DNA of 8,937 bases from assembly GCA_030830595.1 (NCBI GenBank), contig JAURMS010000171.1:1-8937 (forward strand), given 5' to 3'. Position numbers and translations under genes: made by a program. This document shows, one piece after another, positions 1-6,318 of this stretch. Under the pieces are notes generated by a model, which saw only the letters and a list, made by a program, of their open reading frames with translations, was not told the DNA's origin and made no database searches. The stretch comes from Gammaproteobacteria bacterium (GTDB lineage Bacteria > Pseudomonadota > Gammaproteobacteria > Steroidobacterales > Steroidobacteraceae). Positions within the stretch are counted from its first letter, which is position 1. Every line of letters starts with the position of its first letter.

Positions 1-1
1 A

Positions 2-256
2 GGTCTCTGGCCCAACAGACTGCCGGAATCCACGCTCTTCGGTATGCTGGGCGCGACATTGGGCGTGGCGGTGAGTGCGTTCGGCTTGGCCCGCGTATTC
101 CAGCTCTCGCGCATTGTGTTGACTACGCCCGATCATCGCAGCCGCCGCCGCGCCAGCCCTGTCAAGCGCAACATGGAGACCCTGCGCCCACCGCTTGCAG
201 CGGAGTCAGAGCCAACGGAAGCCCTCGAAGCTGCGGAACTTCCCCGCGTCGCCTGA
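2..256 (+). CDS. C-terminal fragment of an unidentified membrane protein
   Basis: The frame is open from the first base to a TGA at 254-256, so this is the last 84 residues of a gene that starts outside the window. An internal ATG at 44 is probably not the true start, because the frame continues upstream. Residues about 11-33 of the fragment form a hydrophobic, Gly/Ala-rich stretch consistent with one transmembrane helix. It is followed by a basic segment with several Arg residues (HRSRRR), which suggests a cytoplasmic side. The tail is acidic and rich in Pro, Ala and Glu. I do not recognise the family. The Pro-Asn-Arg before the helix loosely recalls the last helix of polysaccharide chain-length regulators, but this is too weak to name. 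The gene reads toward the secreted-protein gene but is separated from it by 347 bases. Confidence 0.5.
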   Translation, partial: GLWPNRLPESTLFGMLGATLGVAVSAFGLARVFQLSRIVLTTPDHRSRRRASPVKRNMETLRPPLAAESEPTEALEAAELPRVA

Positions 257-311
257 GGGCGGATCCCCCTTTCTATCTCGCTAGCTCCTGCGGATAAATC
301 CACCACTCTTC

Positions 312-340
312 GCAGCTACCCTCTTTAGCTGCTTAGCTGC
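312..340 (+). other. Hairpin with tandem 8-base repeat in the leader
   Basis: GCAGCTA at 312-318 is the reverse complement of TAGCTGC at 326-332, giving a 7-bp stem with a 7-base loop. The 3' arm lies in TTAGCTGC (325-332), which is repeated immediately at 333-340, so two 3' arms could compete for one 5' arm. It lies 56 bases past the stop of the upstream gene and has no T-tract after it. It may be a weak terminator or leader structure, or chance. Confidence 0.25.
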
Positions 341-450
341 AGAAATTCTCTCGCCGCGAGTACGCACCCAACCGGCTCATCTGCAGCATTCATAAGGCGC
401 CCCCGCTGTCTCGACAGAGCTTCCCGGCCTGGGACTCTCAATGTCTGTAG

Positions 451-466
451 TGTGACTTCCGTCACA
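451..466 (+). promoter_or_regulatory. CRP/Vfr/Clp-type binding site
   Basis: TGTGACTTCCGTCACA matches the CRP consensus TGTGA-N6-TCACA in all ten conserved positions, and the flanks are AT-leaning on the downstream side. It lies 138 bases upstream of the secreted-protein start, in a non-coding leader, and just upstream of an AT-rich promoter candidate. Its centre (458.5) is about 47 bases before the start point implied by the -10 box at 494-499, near but not exactly at the usual class II position. The site suggests that the 759-residue secreted protein is controlled by a cAMP-CRP, Vfr or Clp homologue. Confidence 0.6.
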
Positions 467-471
467 TTAAA

Positions 472-499
472 TTGCATAATATTTGTTAATATTTACAAT
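472..499 (+). promoter_or_regulatory. Candidate sigma70 promoter for the secreted-protein gene
   Basis: TACAAT at 494-499 is a good -10 hexamer (5 of 6). TTGCAT at 472-477 is a weak -35 (3 of 6) with a 16-base spacer, as expected for an activator-dependent promoter. The spacer holds two copies of AATATT separated by TGTT (478-493), which could be an AT-rich flexible or protein-binding element. The predicted 5' untranslated leader is roughly 100 bases. Confidence 0.4.
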
Positions 500-603
500 G
501 ATCAAAAGAATTGCAGCCTGCCGAGCTACCGGCGCGCCTAGGGGGACAATACCCAGCAGGGGCTAGCCTATAAGCAACAATAAAACCTAGGAGAACATGC
601 GCC

Positions 604-2883
604 ATGTGCGTCAAAAAAACATTATTGGTCGTCGGAGCCCTGCTGGCCGTGACGGCCCCGCTGGCGAGCATGGCAGAGCCCCCGCCGCCCGATGCGGTGA
701 TTTACGGGATCGGGTTCGACACTGCCGGCCGGTACATCTACAAAATCGAGCTGTCGGACACCAACCCTGGCCCTGGCACAGGCGTCTCGGAAGTGCTCTA
801 CGATATCGGACAGGACCCATCAGGCGAAACCTACTCCCCCAATGGTCTGGCGACCGATAGCGCCAAAGGACTCATGTATTACTCGGTCGGGTCGTCTGTA
901 CAGGGTAGCCCCACTCAAAACAACAAACTCTACTCGATAGACCTCAATGCTCTGGATCAGCCGCCCCAGGACCGCGGAACAATCGTGGGCTACGCGGGCG
1001 GCGCTGTCATGTATGAGGGAAATTACTACTACATCGATGGCAGGGGAGAGGGCTCCCTCAATGTCTACCGAGTGACTTTCAAAGAAAGCAGCGGCATAAG
1101 CGATGGAGATATTTTATCAACTCAGCTCCATTGCACCCTGCAACCCAACTCGCCCGGGGTGGTTGATGCCAATACCAAGTTCAAGGGTGGTGATTTGGTT
1201 GGGTTGCAAGGCGTGATCTATGGAAGCGCGCTGGATTCGCGTAGCACATCGAACGGGAACGATGACGTTCCTGTGTTCTTCAGGTTCTCCATCGGAGACT
1301 GTAATGATCTGACCGTGGTAAAGCCGACAATTTCCACTGGGAGCGGCATCAAGCAGCTGCAGTTAGCGTGGGGTATGGATTACAAACTGTACGGCCAAAG
1401 TCCTGGTAGCACCGATCCGGTTGATGCGACCAAGATTTACGTGGTTGACAGGAACACAGGGGAAGTCAGCCCGGGACCGGAGTACTCACCGCCTCTTTTG
1501 CTCTCCGATCTGGACGCGCCGCCACCGGAAGCCCGTGTCACCATCACCAAAACAAACAACTACTTCGACCCCCAAGGTGAAGAGGGCACTGTCCCGGAGA
1601 TCCCGGTGGGCAGCCAAGTGATATGGACCTACGAAATCAAGAACGCCGGACAATTGGGACTTACAGACGTCACAGTCACCGATGACAAGGTTGCAGCGGC
1701 TGATATCGACTGTGATGGAGGTGACAACACGCCGACTGACAACGTGATATCCAGTCTGGACGTAGGAGCCAGCAAAGTCTGCGAGGCGACGGGAACCGCA
1801 GTCTCTGGAGCTTACACGAACATCGGCACGGTCACTGCGAAGCACGCGCTTCAGTTCGAGGAAGGGCTGGGCACCGTGACAGACAGCGATGACGACCGCT
1901 ACCTCGGCGTTACACCCACAGAAGATCACGACGTGGCCCTGCTCGTGATCGACCGCGACAGCCTCTACGACTCCGCCCGCTGCTACAAGTACAAGTACGG
2001 TCGCTGCTACAAGTTCCGGAAGGATGATCCGGATGACGATGAGGGTGATGAGGTCGAATACAAAAAGGGCGCCAAGTCGAACAAATACGGGCCGCTGTCT
2101 GATCTGCGGTCCTGGGCCAAATCGGAACTCGGCGAGCCTGGCTATGGCAAGCGAGACGTCCTCCCTTGGTTCAACGCAAACGTCGGCACAGTGGTGACCC
2201 TGGCGACAGGGAACGTCTACAAACACTCCAAGTATGGCAGCGCCGAAGGTTGGCACGCGCCAGACTGCATCCCCCAGAAATGGTTGTCTCCCAGCGCGTC
2301 GGCGACAGACAATACCTGCATGACTACCGACCCTGATCGTCGGGAAGGGATCAACAACTTCCTGTTTGATGGCAAAACGCCCTACGGCGGTGCGCCCTCC
2401 TCGACAAGCATCGAGGAAGAACGTCTGGAGCGGGTTCCGTATGTGCTACCGCTGCGGGCGCGTGGTCTCAAGTTGCTCGAGGGCACGAAGGTCTGCGCCG
2501 TGGTGTATGCAGACGACGTGAAAATCTCCTACCAGGACAAGAGCTACGACGGCAAGAAGAAAAGCAAGTACGGAGAAAGTGCCTGTGCCGGCGATGATTC
2601 TTGCGTTTGGGGAGATCTCTCCGGCAAGACTTACGGCATCGTGGCCTTCGAGGTAATGGAAGCGCGCGATCGCGATTGCAAGTACTGCTTGCCGGATGTG
2701 GACGTGAAGGTTCTCGACCCGGCAGAAACCTGCAACAGCGTGGTGCTCTACAACGCGCCAGTGCCAAGTGGGGCGAAATATCCCAAGGATATTGCGGTGG
2801 ACCCGCTCTACGATCAGACCGATGACAAGAAGGGCTATTTGCGGCTCTTTTACGACGAGCCAAACGAAAATCTTCTGTTCTGA
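604..2883 (+). CDS. Secreted protein with DUF11-like Ig domain
   Basis: The 759-residue product has a typical Sec signal peptide: Lys-Lys at 4-5, a hydrophobic core at about 6-20, and a likely cut after Ser-Met-Ala near residue 24. There is no lipobox. AGGAG at 589-593 is 10 bases from this ATG and only 3 from the out-of-frame ATG at 597, so 604 is preferred. Residues about 30-305 have repeated short Tyr/Gly-rich strands with phrases such as KLYSIDL and KIYVVDR, resembling the propeller-like modules often found before DUF11 domains. Residues about 312-415 form a DUF11/DUF7507-type Ig-like domain (VTITKT, YEIKNAG, DVTVTDD, TNIGTVTA). Residues 459-490 are a Lys/Tyr block followed by an acidic run. 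The C-terminal third is rich in paired cysteines, suggesting disulfides outside the cytoplasm. There is no PEP-CTERM, LPXTG or other anchor at the end. The specific role is unknown; a surface or matrix protein is likely. A 17-bp hairpin follows the stop. Confidence 0.85.
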   Translation: MCVKKTLLVVGALLAVTAPLASMAEPPPPDAVIYGIGFDTAGRYIYKIELSDTNPGPGTGVSEVLYDIGQDPSGETYSPNGLATDSAKGLMYYSVGSSVQGSPTQNNKLYSIDLNALDQPPQDRGTIVGYAGGAVMYEGNYYYIDGRGEGSLNVYRVTFKESSGISDGDILSTQLHCTLQPNSPGVVDANTKFKGGDLVGLQGVIYGSALDSRSTSNGNDDVPVFFRFSIGDCNDLTVVKPTISTGSGIKQLQLAWGMDYKLYGQSPGSTDPVDATKIYVVDRNTGEVSPGPEYSPPLLLSDLDAPPPEARVTITKTNNYFDPQGEEGTVPEIPVGSQVIWTYEIKNAGQLGLTDVTVTDDKVAAADIDCDGGDNTPTDNVISSLDVGASKVCEATGTAVSGAYTNIGTVTAKHALQFEEGLGTVTDSDDDRYLGVTPTEDHDVALLVIDRDSLYDSARCYKYKYGRCYKFRKDDPDDDEGDEVEYKKGAKSNKYGPLSDLRSWAKSELGEPGYGKRDVLPWFNANVGTVVTLATGNVYKHSKYGSAEGWHAPDCIPQKWLSPSASATDNTCMTTDPDRREGINNFLFDGKTPYGGAPSSTSIEEERLERVPYVLPLRARGLKLLEGTKVCAVVYADDVKISYQDKSYDGKKKSKYGESACAGDDSCVWGDLSGKTYGIVAFEVMEARDRDCKYCLPDVDVKVLDPAETCNSVVLYNAPVPSGAKYPKDIAVDPLYDQTDDKKGYLRLFYDEPNENLLF
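1978..2013 (+). repeat. Short in-gene duplication encoding the RCYK motif
   Basis: The 12-base unit CGCTGCTACAAG occurs at 1978-1989 and again, unchanged, at 2002-2013. Both copies are in frame and encode Arg-Cys-Tyr-Lys (residues 459-462 and 467-470), separated by Tyr-Lys-Tyr-Gly. Exact identity at the DNA level suggests a recent local duplication inside the secreted-protein gene. Confidence 0.6.
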
Positions 2884-2888
2884 TCTAC

Positions 2889-2925
2889 GCGGTGACGGAG
2901 GGGTACGCTACTCCTCCGTCACCGC
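2889..2925. terminator. Bidirectional terminator hairpin
   Basis: A perfect 13-bp stem (2889-2901 with 2913-2925) can extend by four more pairs, including one G-U, to a 3-base loop at 2906-2908. It starts 5 bases after the stop of the secreted-protein gene and ends 32 bases before the stop of the convergent minus-strand pseudogene, so it could serve both strands. The T-tract is poor on either side, so termination efficiency is uncertain. Confidence 0.65.
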
Positions 2926-2957
2926 CGTCTTGCCAACGGGCTCTATCCCGACATCAC

Positions 2958-3548
2958 TCACTTTTGTCTCTTAGCACGCGTTGTTGCCCTCTCCTCTACG
3001 CCAGGCACCCAGGCGCGAGCACTGCCCAGTCCCCGCCTCGCCAAGGCCCCGCAAAGCCGAAACAGGTGCCGCAACCCTCGCACGGGGTTCGACTCGGCTT
3101 GTTTGCGTGCGATGCAGGCATCGATGCGCTGCCTGAGGTTCTGCACCCACAAGCCATCGATCCCGCGCTTGCAAGCATAGTCGAGAATCGTTTGAAGTTC
3201 GGGCAGCTGAGTGTCATTTCTGACACGCATGCACAAGATATCAGCCGGGTTCAGCGGTTCATCGAAACAGAGTGCGTTCGGCACCCCTACTGTCATCAGG
3301 TTCATTTTAGTCCTGATACACTTTTCGCAGACACCGCAATTGCGTTCCTTGGCGCTGCCCTCCCAGCAAACCTTGAGCGTTCGCAAGGCGGTAGGGTAGT
3401 TGCAGAGTAGCTCGACCTTTTCCGTGCGCGTGTAGGCGCAGCCATCCAGAACAAGCCGGGTTTGGTCACCTGACATGAGGTAATTAGTGGCGGGCGTTGA
3501 ACCCCACGGATAAACCATTTGTGAATAGGGTTCGTCCGGCGACGAATC
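2958..3548 (-). pseudogene. 3' half of a second QueC-like PP-loop gene
   Basis: From about 3548 down to the TGA at 2958 this frame encodes the C-terminal half of a protein related to the intact PP-loop protein at 5069-6316. Shared landmarks are Tyr-x(6)-P-x-G-S, LDG/HDG followed by TR-x-EKV, LRVCWE/LKVCWE, and the cysteine site C-x9-C-x2-C-x2-C inside NCGxCEKCIRT. In that family the four cysteines are expected to bind zinc as in QueC. The N-terminal half, including the ATP-binding SGGxDS motif, is gone and replaced by IS3-family transposase sequence. The open frame runs on to an ATG at 3671, but residues before about 42 of that ORF are out-of-frame transposase DNA, so any 237-residue product would be a non-native fusion without the PP-loop. 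The tail after the cysteine site (about 115 residues) differs strongly from the intact paralogue. It was probably once co-transcribed with the genes to its right. Confidence 0.8.
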
Positions 3549-3835
3549 TGCAAGCGGGCCTCCTGATACAGACGCTCCACGCGCTTGTAGTTCGCGACCG
3601 CCCCCGCCTGTCGTAGCTTCAGGAAGATCATCTCCGCCCCTAGCGCTTGTGTCGGTGGGCCAGCCCCACAATCCGATCGCGCAGCGCTACGTTGCGGTCC
3701 GGGCACGTTCATCTCGCCGAACTTGCTGCGGCAGAGGTAGTTAGTGGGAAGCCTCGCTGAAACCGTGCCGCCGACAGAGGTCCTTGACCGACATCCCTGC
3801 ATCCGGTTCATGCAGGAAGCCAATGATTGGGCTGA
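3548..3835 (-). mobile_element. IS3-family relic B (orfA plus start of orfB)
   Basis: Read on the minus strand, orfA-like residues appear as IIGFLHE, MSVKDLCRRHGFSEAS, then, after a frame change and an in-frame TAA at 3741-3743, YLCRSKFGEMNVP. These match the HTH part of IS3-family OrfA. Near 3700 the sequence jumps directly into OrfB: NVALRDRIVGLAHRHKR, then a TAG at 3640-3642 where one base appears lost (expected Arg-Tyr-Gly), then GAEMIFLKLRQAG, NYKRVERLYQEA and LQIRRR. This is the HTH_21-type region. The end of orfA, the DDE catalytic core of orfB and any clear terminal repeats are missing. It is a non-functional internal-deletion relic whose left edge joins the PP-loop remnant at about 3548. 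The family call is firm; the subgroup is not assigned. Confidence 0.8.
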
Positions 3836-3857
3836 TGCCGGTTCGGTAAACGCGTTC

Positions 3858-3919
3858 CTAAGCTCCTAAAACTTCCTCGAACTGTGTGACGCACTGACAT
3901 AACCCAGCGTCGAATGCCG
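3858..3919 (-). mobile_element. IS3-family relic A (extreme 3' end of orfB)
   Basis: On the minus strand the residues RHSTLGYVS are followed, after a small frame change, by QFEEVLGA and a TAG stop at 3858-3860. RHSTLGY-S-P-x-QFE is the hallmark C-terminus of IS3-family OrfB transposases. The fragment lies between the glycosyltransferase stub and relic B. It precedes relic B in transcription order although it is an OrfB end, so it must come from a different insertion or a rearranged or tandem copy. The 22 bases between the two relics (3836-3857) contain no coding signal I can assign and may include an element end. Confidence 0.65.
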
Positions 3920-3930
3920 GGAGGATGAGG

Positions 3931-4038
3931 TCAGATTGCGCATGCGCCAGCAGCGGTGGCCTGGCTCTCCAAGATCTTCCGCAACACATCCCCACGGTCA
4001 TGGGTATAAAAGATGGCGGAGACACCGACTGAGTGCAT
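3931..4038 (-). pseudogene. 5' stub of a family-2 glycosyltransferase
   Basis: An ATG at 4036-4038 opens a 35-codon frame ending at TGA 3931-3933. Its residues VSAIFYTHDRGDVLRKILES fit the first strand and helix of a GT-A, family-2 glycosyltransferase (usual form VSVIIPTYNR-x-x-LRRTLES), where the first strand starts the nucleotide-sugar site. Similarity stops after Glu-Ser, and the sequence then runs into IS3-family DNA. No DxD motif or later catalytic region follows. It begins 19 bases after the pyruvyltransferase stop on the same strand, so it was probably the next gene in that operon before truncation. The family call rests on a short stretch and is moderate. Confidence 0.5.
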
Positions 4039-4057
4039 GAGGCTAATCTTCGTGGTG

Positions 4058-5065
4058 TCAGGGTGATGGCGTTTCCACACGCGCGCGTTCAAAGGCCTCA
4101 GCAAAGGTCCCGCATCTGATCAACTCCTCATCGTCTCCCAGCCAGAATTGGACGTAGGAGGAAAGCTTGCCGTAGGTATTGTCAACATAGTAGACCCTGC
4201 TGCCGCCAAGCCGTCCCAACAGGCATGCGTGGAGCCGATCGGTAAGAATCGCCTCTCCCTGTGCCAATAACCTCCAGCCACGCATCAAGCGTTGGTCTGC
4301 CAGCGCGTTGGCGGTATGCAGCGTCAAGCGGTTCAGCGGAGAGGAAACAGAAATGCAAGAGCGAGACAGCCGTTGGGCTAGGTGGTAGTAGCGCTTCTGC
4401 CGCGTGCTGGGCTCGTCGATCCAGTCTGCGATCAGGCATTCACCTTTACCGGCGTTGATCAAATCCAGATTACCTGTGCCAACCCTCTCTTTGTCACTCC
4501 GCGCCAGAACCACAAATCGATGAGTCTTGTCTTCTTTGGAGAATAGTGGCATCCCCAACTGGTGGGCCATATCCGGGCAAAGGTGGACCGGCGCGTCAAA
4601 ATGGCGTCGGGCGAGCGCTGCGCTGGCGCCGTCACGCACCAAGATGTGGAAGTCCCGATGGCCAGCAATGGCCGCACGGGCGGTCGCCAGAAGGTCTGGA
4701 CGGCTGAAATGAATGGATTGCGGAAGCTGAATAATCCGACGCTCAGGAAAGTCCACCAGCACCCGTTCACGGAATTGCTGGTGAACGGGCCAGAGATCCC
4801 CAAAGTTGCCGCCTCCGTGGATGAGGATGAGGCTATCCCCGCGCCCCACAACCTCTCGATCGTAATCCTCTGTAGTGCAGATATAGCGTATGCGGCGACC
4901 TATCTGCCGTAAGAAGGCGATTTCCCCCGACCAAATAGCGCTATCGCCTACGTTGGAATGATTGGGGAAATCCAGGAGCGTACATTCTTCATGACCTGCC
5001 ATCAGTGGTTCCAGCGCGTCCCGGATGACTGTCCTAAGGGCGTGCTGAGAAGTTTCGAGTTTCAT
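4058..5065 (-). CDS. Polysaccharide pyruvyltransferase-family protein
   Basis: The 335-residue product fits the PS_pyruv_trans family (PF04230), which includes enzymes adding pyruvate ketals from phosphoenolpyruvate to sugars of exopolysaccharides. Landmarks are FPNHSNVGDSAIW (33-45), LIHGGGNFGDLWPVH (81-95), RIIQLPQSIHFS (110-121), CPDMA (163-167), TDRLHA (275-280) and DNTYGKLSSY (295-304). These resemble the EpsI/EpsO type most closely. Length is normal and the motifs look intact, so the enzyme should be active in the cytoplasm. Its ATG lies 3 bases after the upstream PP-loop stop. No strong Shine-Dalgarno is visible, so it is probably translated by coupling. A glycosyltransferase stub follows 19 bases downstream. 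Some members of this broad family transfer other groups, so the exact substrate is unknown. Confidence 0.88.
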   Translation of the reverse strand: MKLETSQHALRTVIRDALEPLMAGHEECTLLDFPNHSNVGDSAIWSGEIAFLRQIGRRIRYICTTEDYDREVVGRGDSLILIHGGGNFGDLWPVHQQFRERVLVDFPERRIIQLPQSIHFSRPDLLATARAAIAGHRDFHILVRDGASAALARRHFDAPVHLCPDMAHQLGMPLFSKEDKTHRFVVLARSDKERVGTGNLDLINAGKGECLIADWIDEPSTRQKRYYHLAQRLSRSCISVSSPLNRLTLHTANALADQRLMRGWRLLAQGEAILTDRLHACLLGRLGGSRVYYVDNTYGKLSSYVQFWLGDDEELIRCGTFAEAFERARVETPSP

Positions 5066-5068
5066 TGG

Positions 5069-6316
5069 TTATCCAAACAGGCGCTTCCAGTAGTAGCGCA
5101 TCAGATTGGTCGTGAGTTGTCGTTTCTGCCGAACCATAGCCTGCAAAAGCGAGGAGGCATGACGGCCTGCTGCTCTCGCCAATCCGGGCGTATCGGCGTT
5201 CAGGCTTGGCAAATCTGCTAAAGCTTTTGCAAGTTCCTTGCCCTGAAAACGGGCGAGGGTTTGTTCCAGAGCCATGACCAGATCCGAGCCCCCCCCCTCT
5301 TTTCTGAAAAACCGTAAAATTTCTTCGAAATGAAAGAATACAAGGCTGTTGGGAATTTCAACTTGAGCCACTTTCTGGGCGGTAAGGGTAGCTTCGAAAG
5401 CGGTACAACGGTTCAGCGCGCCTGCTGCCTCCAGGTTGAGCATGGTGCGAATGCACTTCTCGCAACGGCCGCAGTTGTAAGCGTTACCCAGATTCTCCCA
5501 GCACACGCGCAGTTGTGACAGGGCGGGCGGGAATCTACTGATGGCGGCAACCTTTTCATTGCGAGTGGACTCAGCACCGTCATGGATTAAGTTCATATAC
5601 TCGGTGCTCCACAGGGGATCGAGAAGGGGATGAGACCCACAGGGTTCGAGGTGTGCATAGGACTCCGAAGATGGAACAAGGACATTCCCCACCTCGCCTC
5701 CCAGCAGGACGGCAACGCCGGCAAGTGCCGCACCAAACTGATGGCTAACCCAATCGACATGACGGTTCGTGAAGGGCTTGCTGTTGGTCTCTATCTCCAC
5801 CAGACGTTTACCCAGTCCCGTGGCTGTTTGTTGCATTGCATTGGTGACCCTGGAGCGAAGCTCGATGTTTTCCAGAGACAGATCGAAGCCGTGCACCAGA
5901 ATCAAGGTGGAGATGATGTTTTGGTGCTTGAGAGTAGTGTAGAAAGAATCCACTCCACCAGAGAAAAAGGCAGCGGTCCCTTCCCTCGTCCGCATGGCAG
6001 ACGCAGGTGCCGTGCCGGCTTCAAGCCGTACACGATGCAAGTCGGGATGCCATTTGCAGAGGATGTCCTGAATGGTGTTCAAGCTCGCGACAAGGCGCGG
6101 CGATACGTTGCTCTCAACTCGGATGGGCAGACCCAGCTTCATGGCGGTGGGCATGCATGTGATCACGAAGGCATCCGCGCCCCGGGGCAGAAGTGCATCG
6201 CTGGGTCCCCGGAACCACAGATCGTGGCTTTCGGAAGGGGTTTCCACGCGGGCGGTGACGGTGGTCTTACCGGCTTCGGTGTGAACTTCCGGCGGACGAA
6301 TTATGAAGGATTGCAT
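5069..6316 (-). CDS. QueC-like PP-loop ATPase of unknown function
   Basis: The 415-residue protein has the N-type PP-loop motif SGGVDS at 119-124 after a hydrophobic strand, as in enzymes that adenylate a carboxyl or carbonyl oxygen using ATP. C272-x9-C282-x2-C285-x2-C288 matches the zinc-site layout of QueC. HDGAESTRNEKV (245-256) and the LVHGFD strand (140-145) are further family landmarks. It is far longer than QueC (about 230 residues). An N-terminal domain of about 110 residues, with AMKLGLPIRV and SPRLVASLNTIQDIL, precedes the PP-loop, and about 110 residues follow the zinc site. It is therefore unlikely to make preQ0, and no other queuosine gene is present. I know related proteins only as uncharacterised. 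It starts 2 bases after the asparagine-synthetase-like gene, with GGGG about 6 bases before the ATG, and ends 3 bases before the pyruvyltransferase gene. A G9 tract falls at residues about 340-343. Confidence 0.8.
   Translation of the reverse strand: MQSFIIRPPEVHTEAGKTTVTARVETPSESHDLWFRGPSDALLPRGADAFVITCMPTAMKLGLPIRVESNVSPRLVASLNTIQDILCKWHPDLHRVRLEAGTAPASAMRTREGTAAFFSGGVDSFYTTLKHQNIISTLILVHGFDLSLENIELRSRVTNAMQQTATGLGKRLVEIETNSKPFTNRHVDWVSHQFGAALAGVAVLLGGEVGNVLVPSSESYAHLEPCGSHPLLDPLWSTEYMNLIHDGAESTRNEKVAAISRFPPALSQLRVCWENLGNAYNCGRCEKCIRTMLNLEAAGALNRCTAFEATLTAQKVAQVEIPNSLVFFHFEEILRFFRKEGGGSDLVMALEQTLARFQGKELAKALADLPSLNADTPGLARAAGRHASSLLQAMVRQKRQLTTNLMRYYWKRLFG
5289..5297 (-). repeat. G9 homopolymer inside the PP-loop gene
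   Basis: Nine consecutive C on the plus strand read as nine G in the coding strand. They encode Glu-Gly-Gly-Gly (residues 340-343), in a probable linker after the zinc-site domain. Slippage would replace the last 70 or so residues but leave the PP-loop and cysteine site intact. Such tracts mediate phase variation in some surface-glycan genes; here that is only a possibility. Confidence 0.6.
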
Positions 6317-6318
6317 TT

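Noticed and set aside
458..477. Sigma54 promoter resembling a -24/-12 element (GTCAC ... TTGCA)
   Set aside because: The invariant GG of the -24 element is missing, and the bases are better explained by the CRP-type palindrome.
1486..2256. Open frame of 256 codons on the minus strand inside the secreted-protein gene
   Set aside because: It is fully overlapped by the well-supported plus-strand gene with signal peptide and DUF11-like domain. Its translation is Val/Arg-rich with no recognisable motif.
2824..2883. C-terminal sorting signal (PEP-CTERM, LPXTG or autotransporter end) in the secreted protein
   Set aside because: The tail is charged and lacks a hydrophobic helix plus basic end. No sorting motif is present.
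2892..3410. Open frame of 172 codons on the plus strand
   Set aside because: It starts inside the terminator hairpin and runs antisense to the PP-loop remnant, whose conserved cysteine site lies on the other strand.
3302..3823. Open frame of 173 codons on the minus strand taken as one gene
   Set aside because: Only part of it matches IS3-family transposase, in pieces requiring frame changes, and its last third is the PP-loop remnant read out of frame. It is a relic, not a gene.
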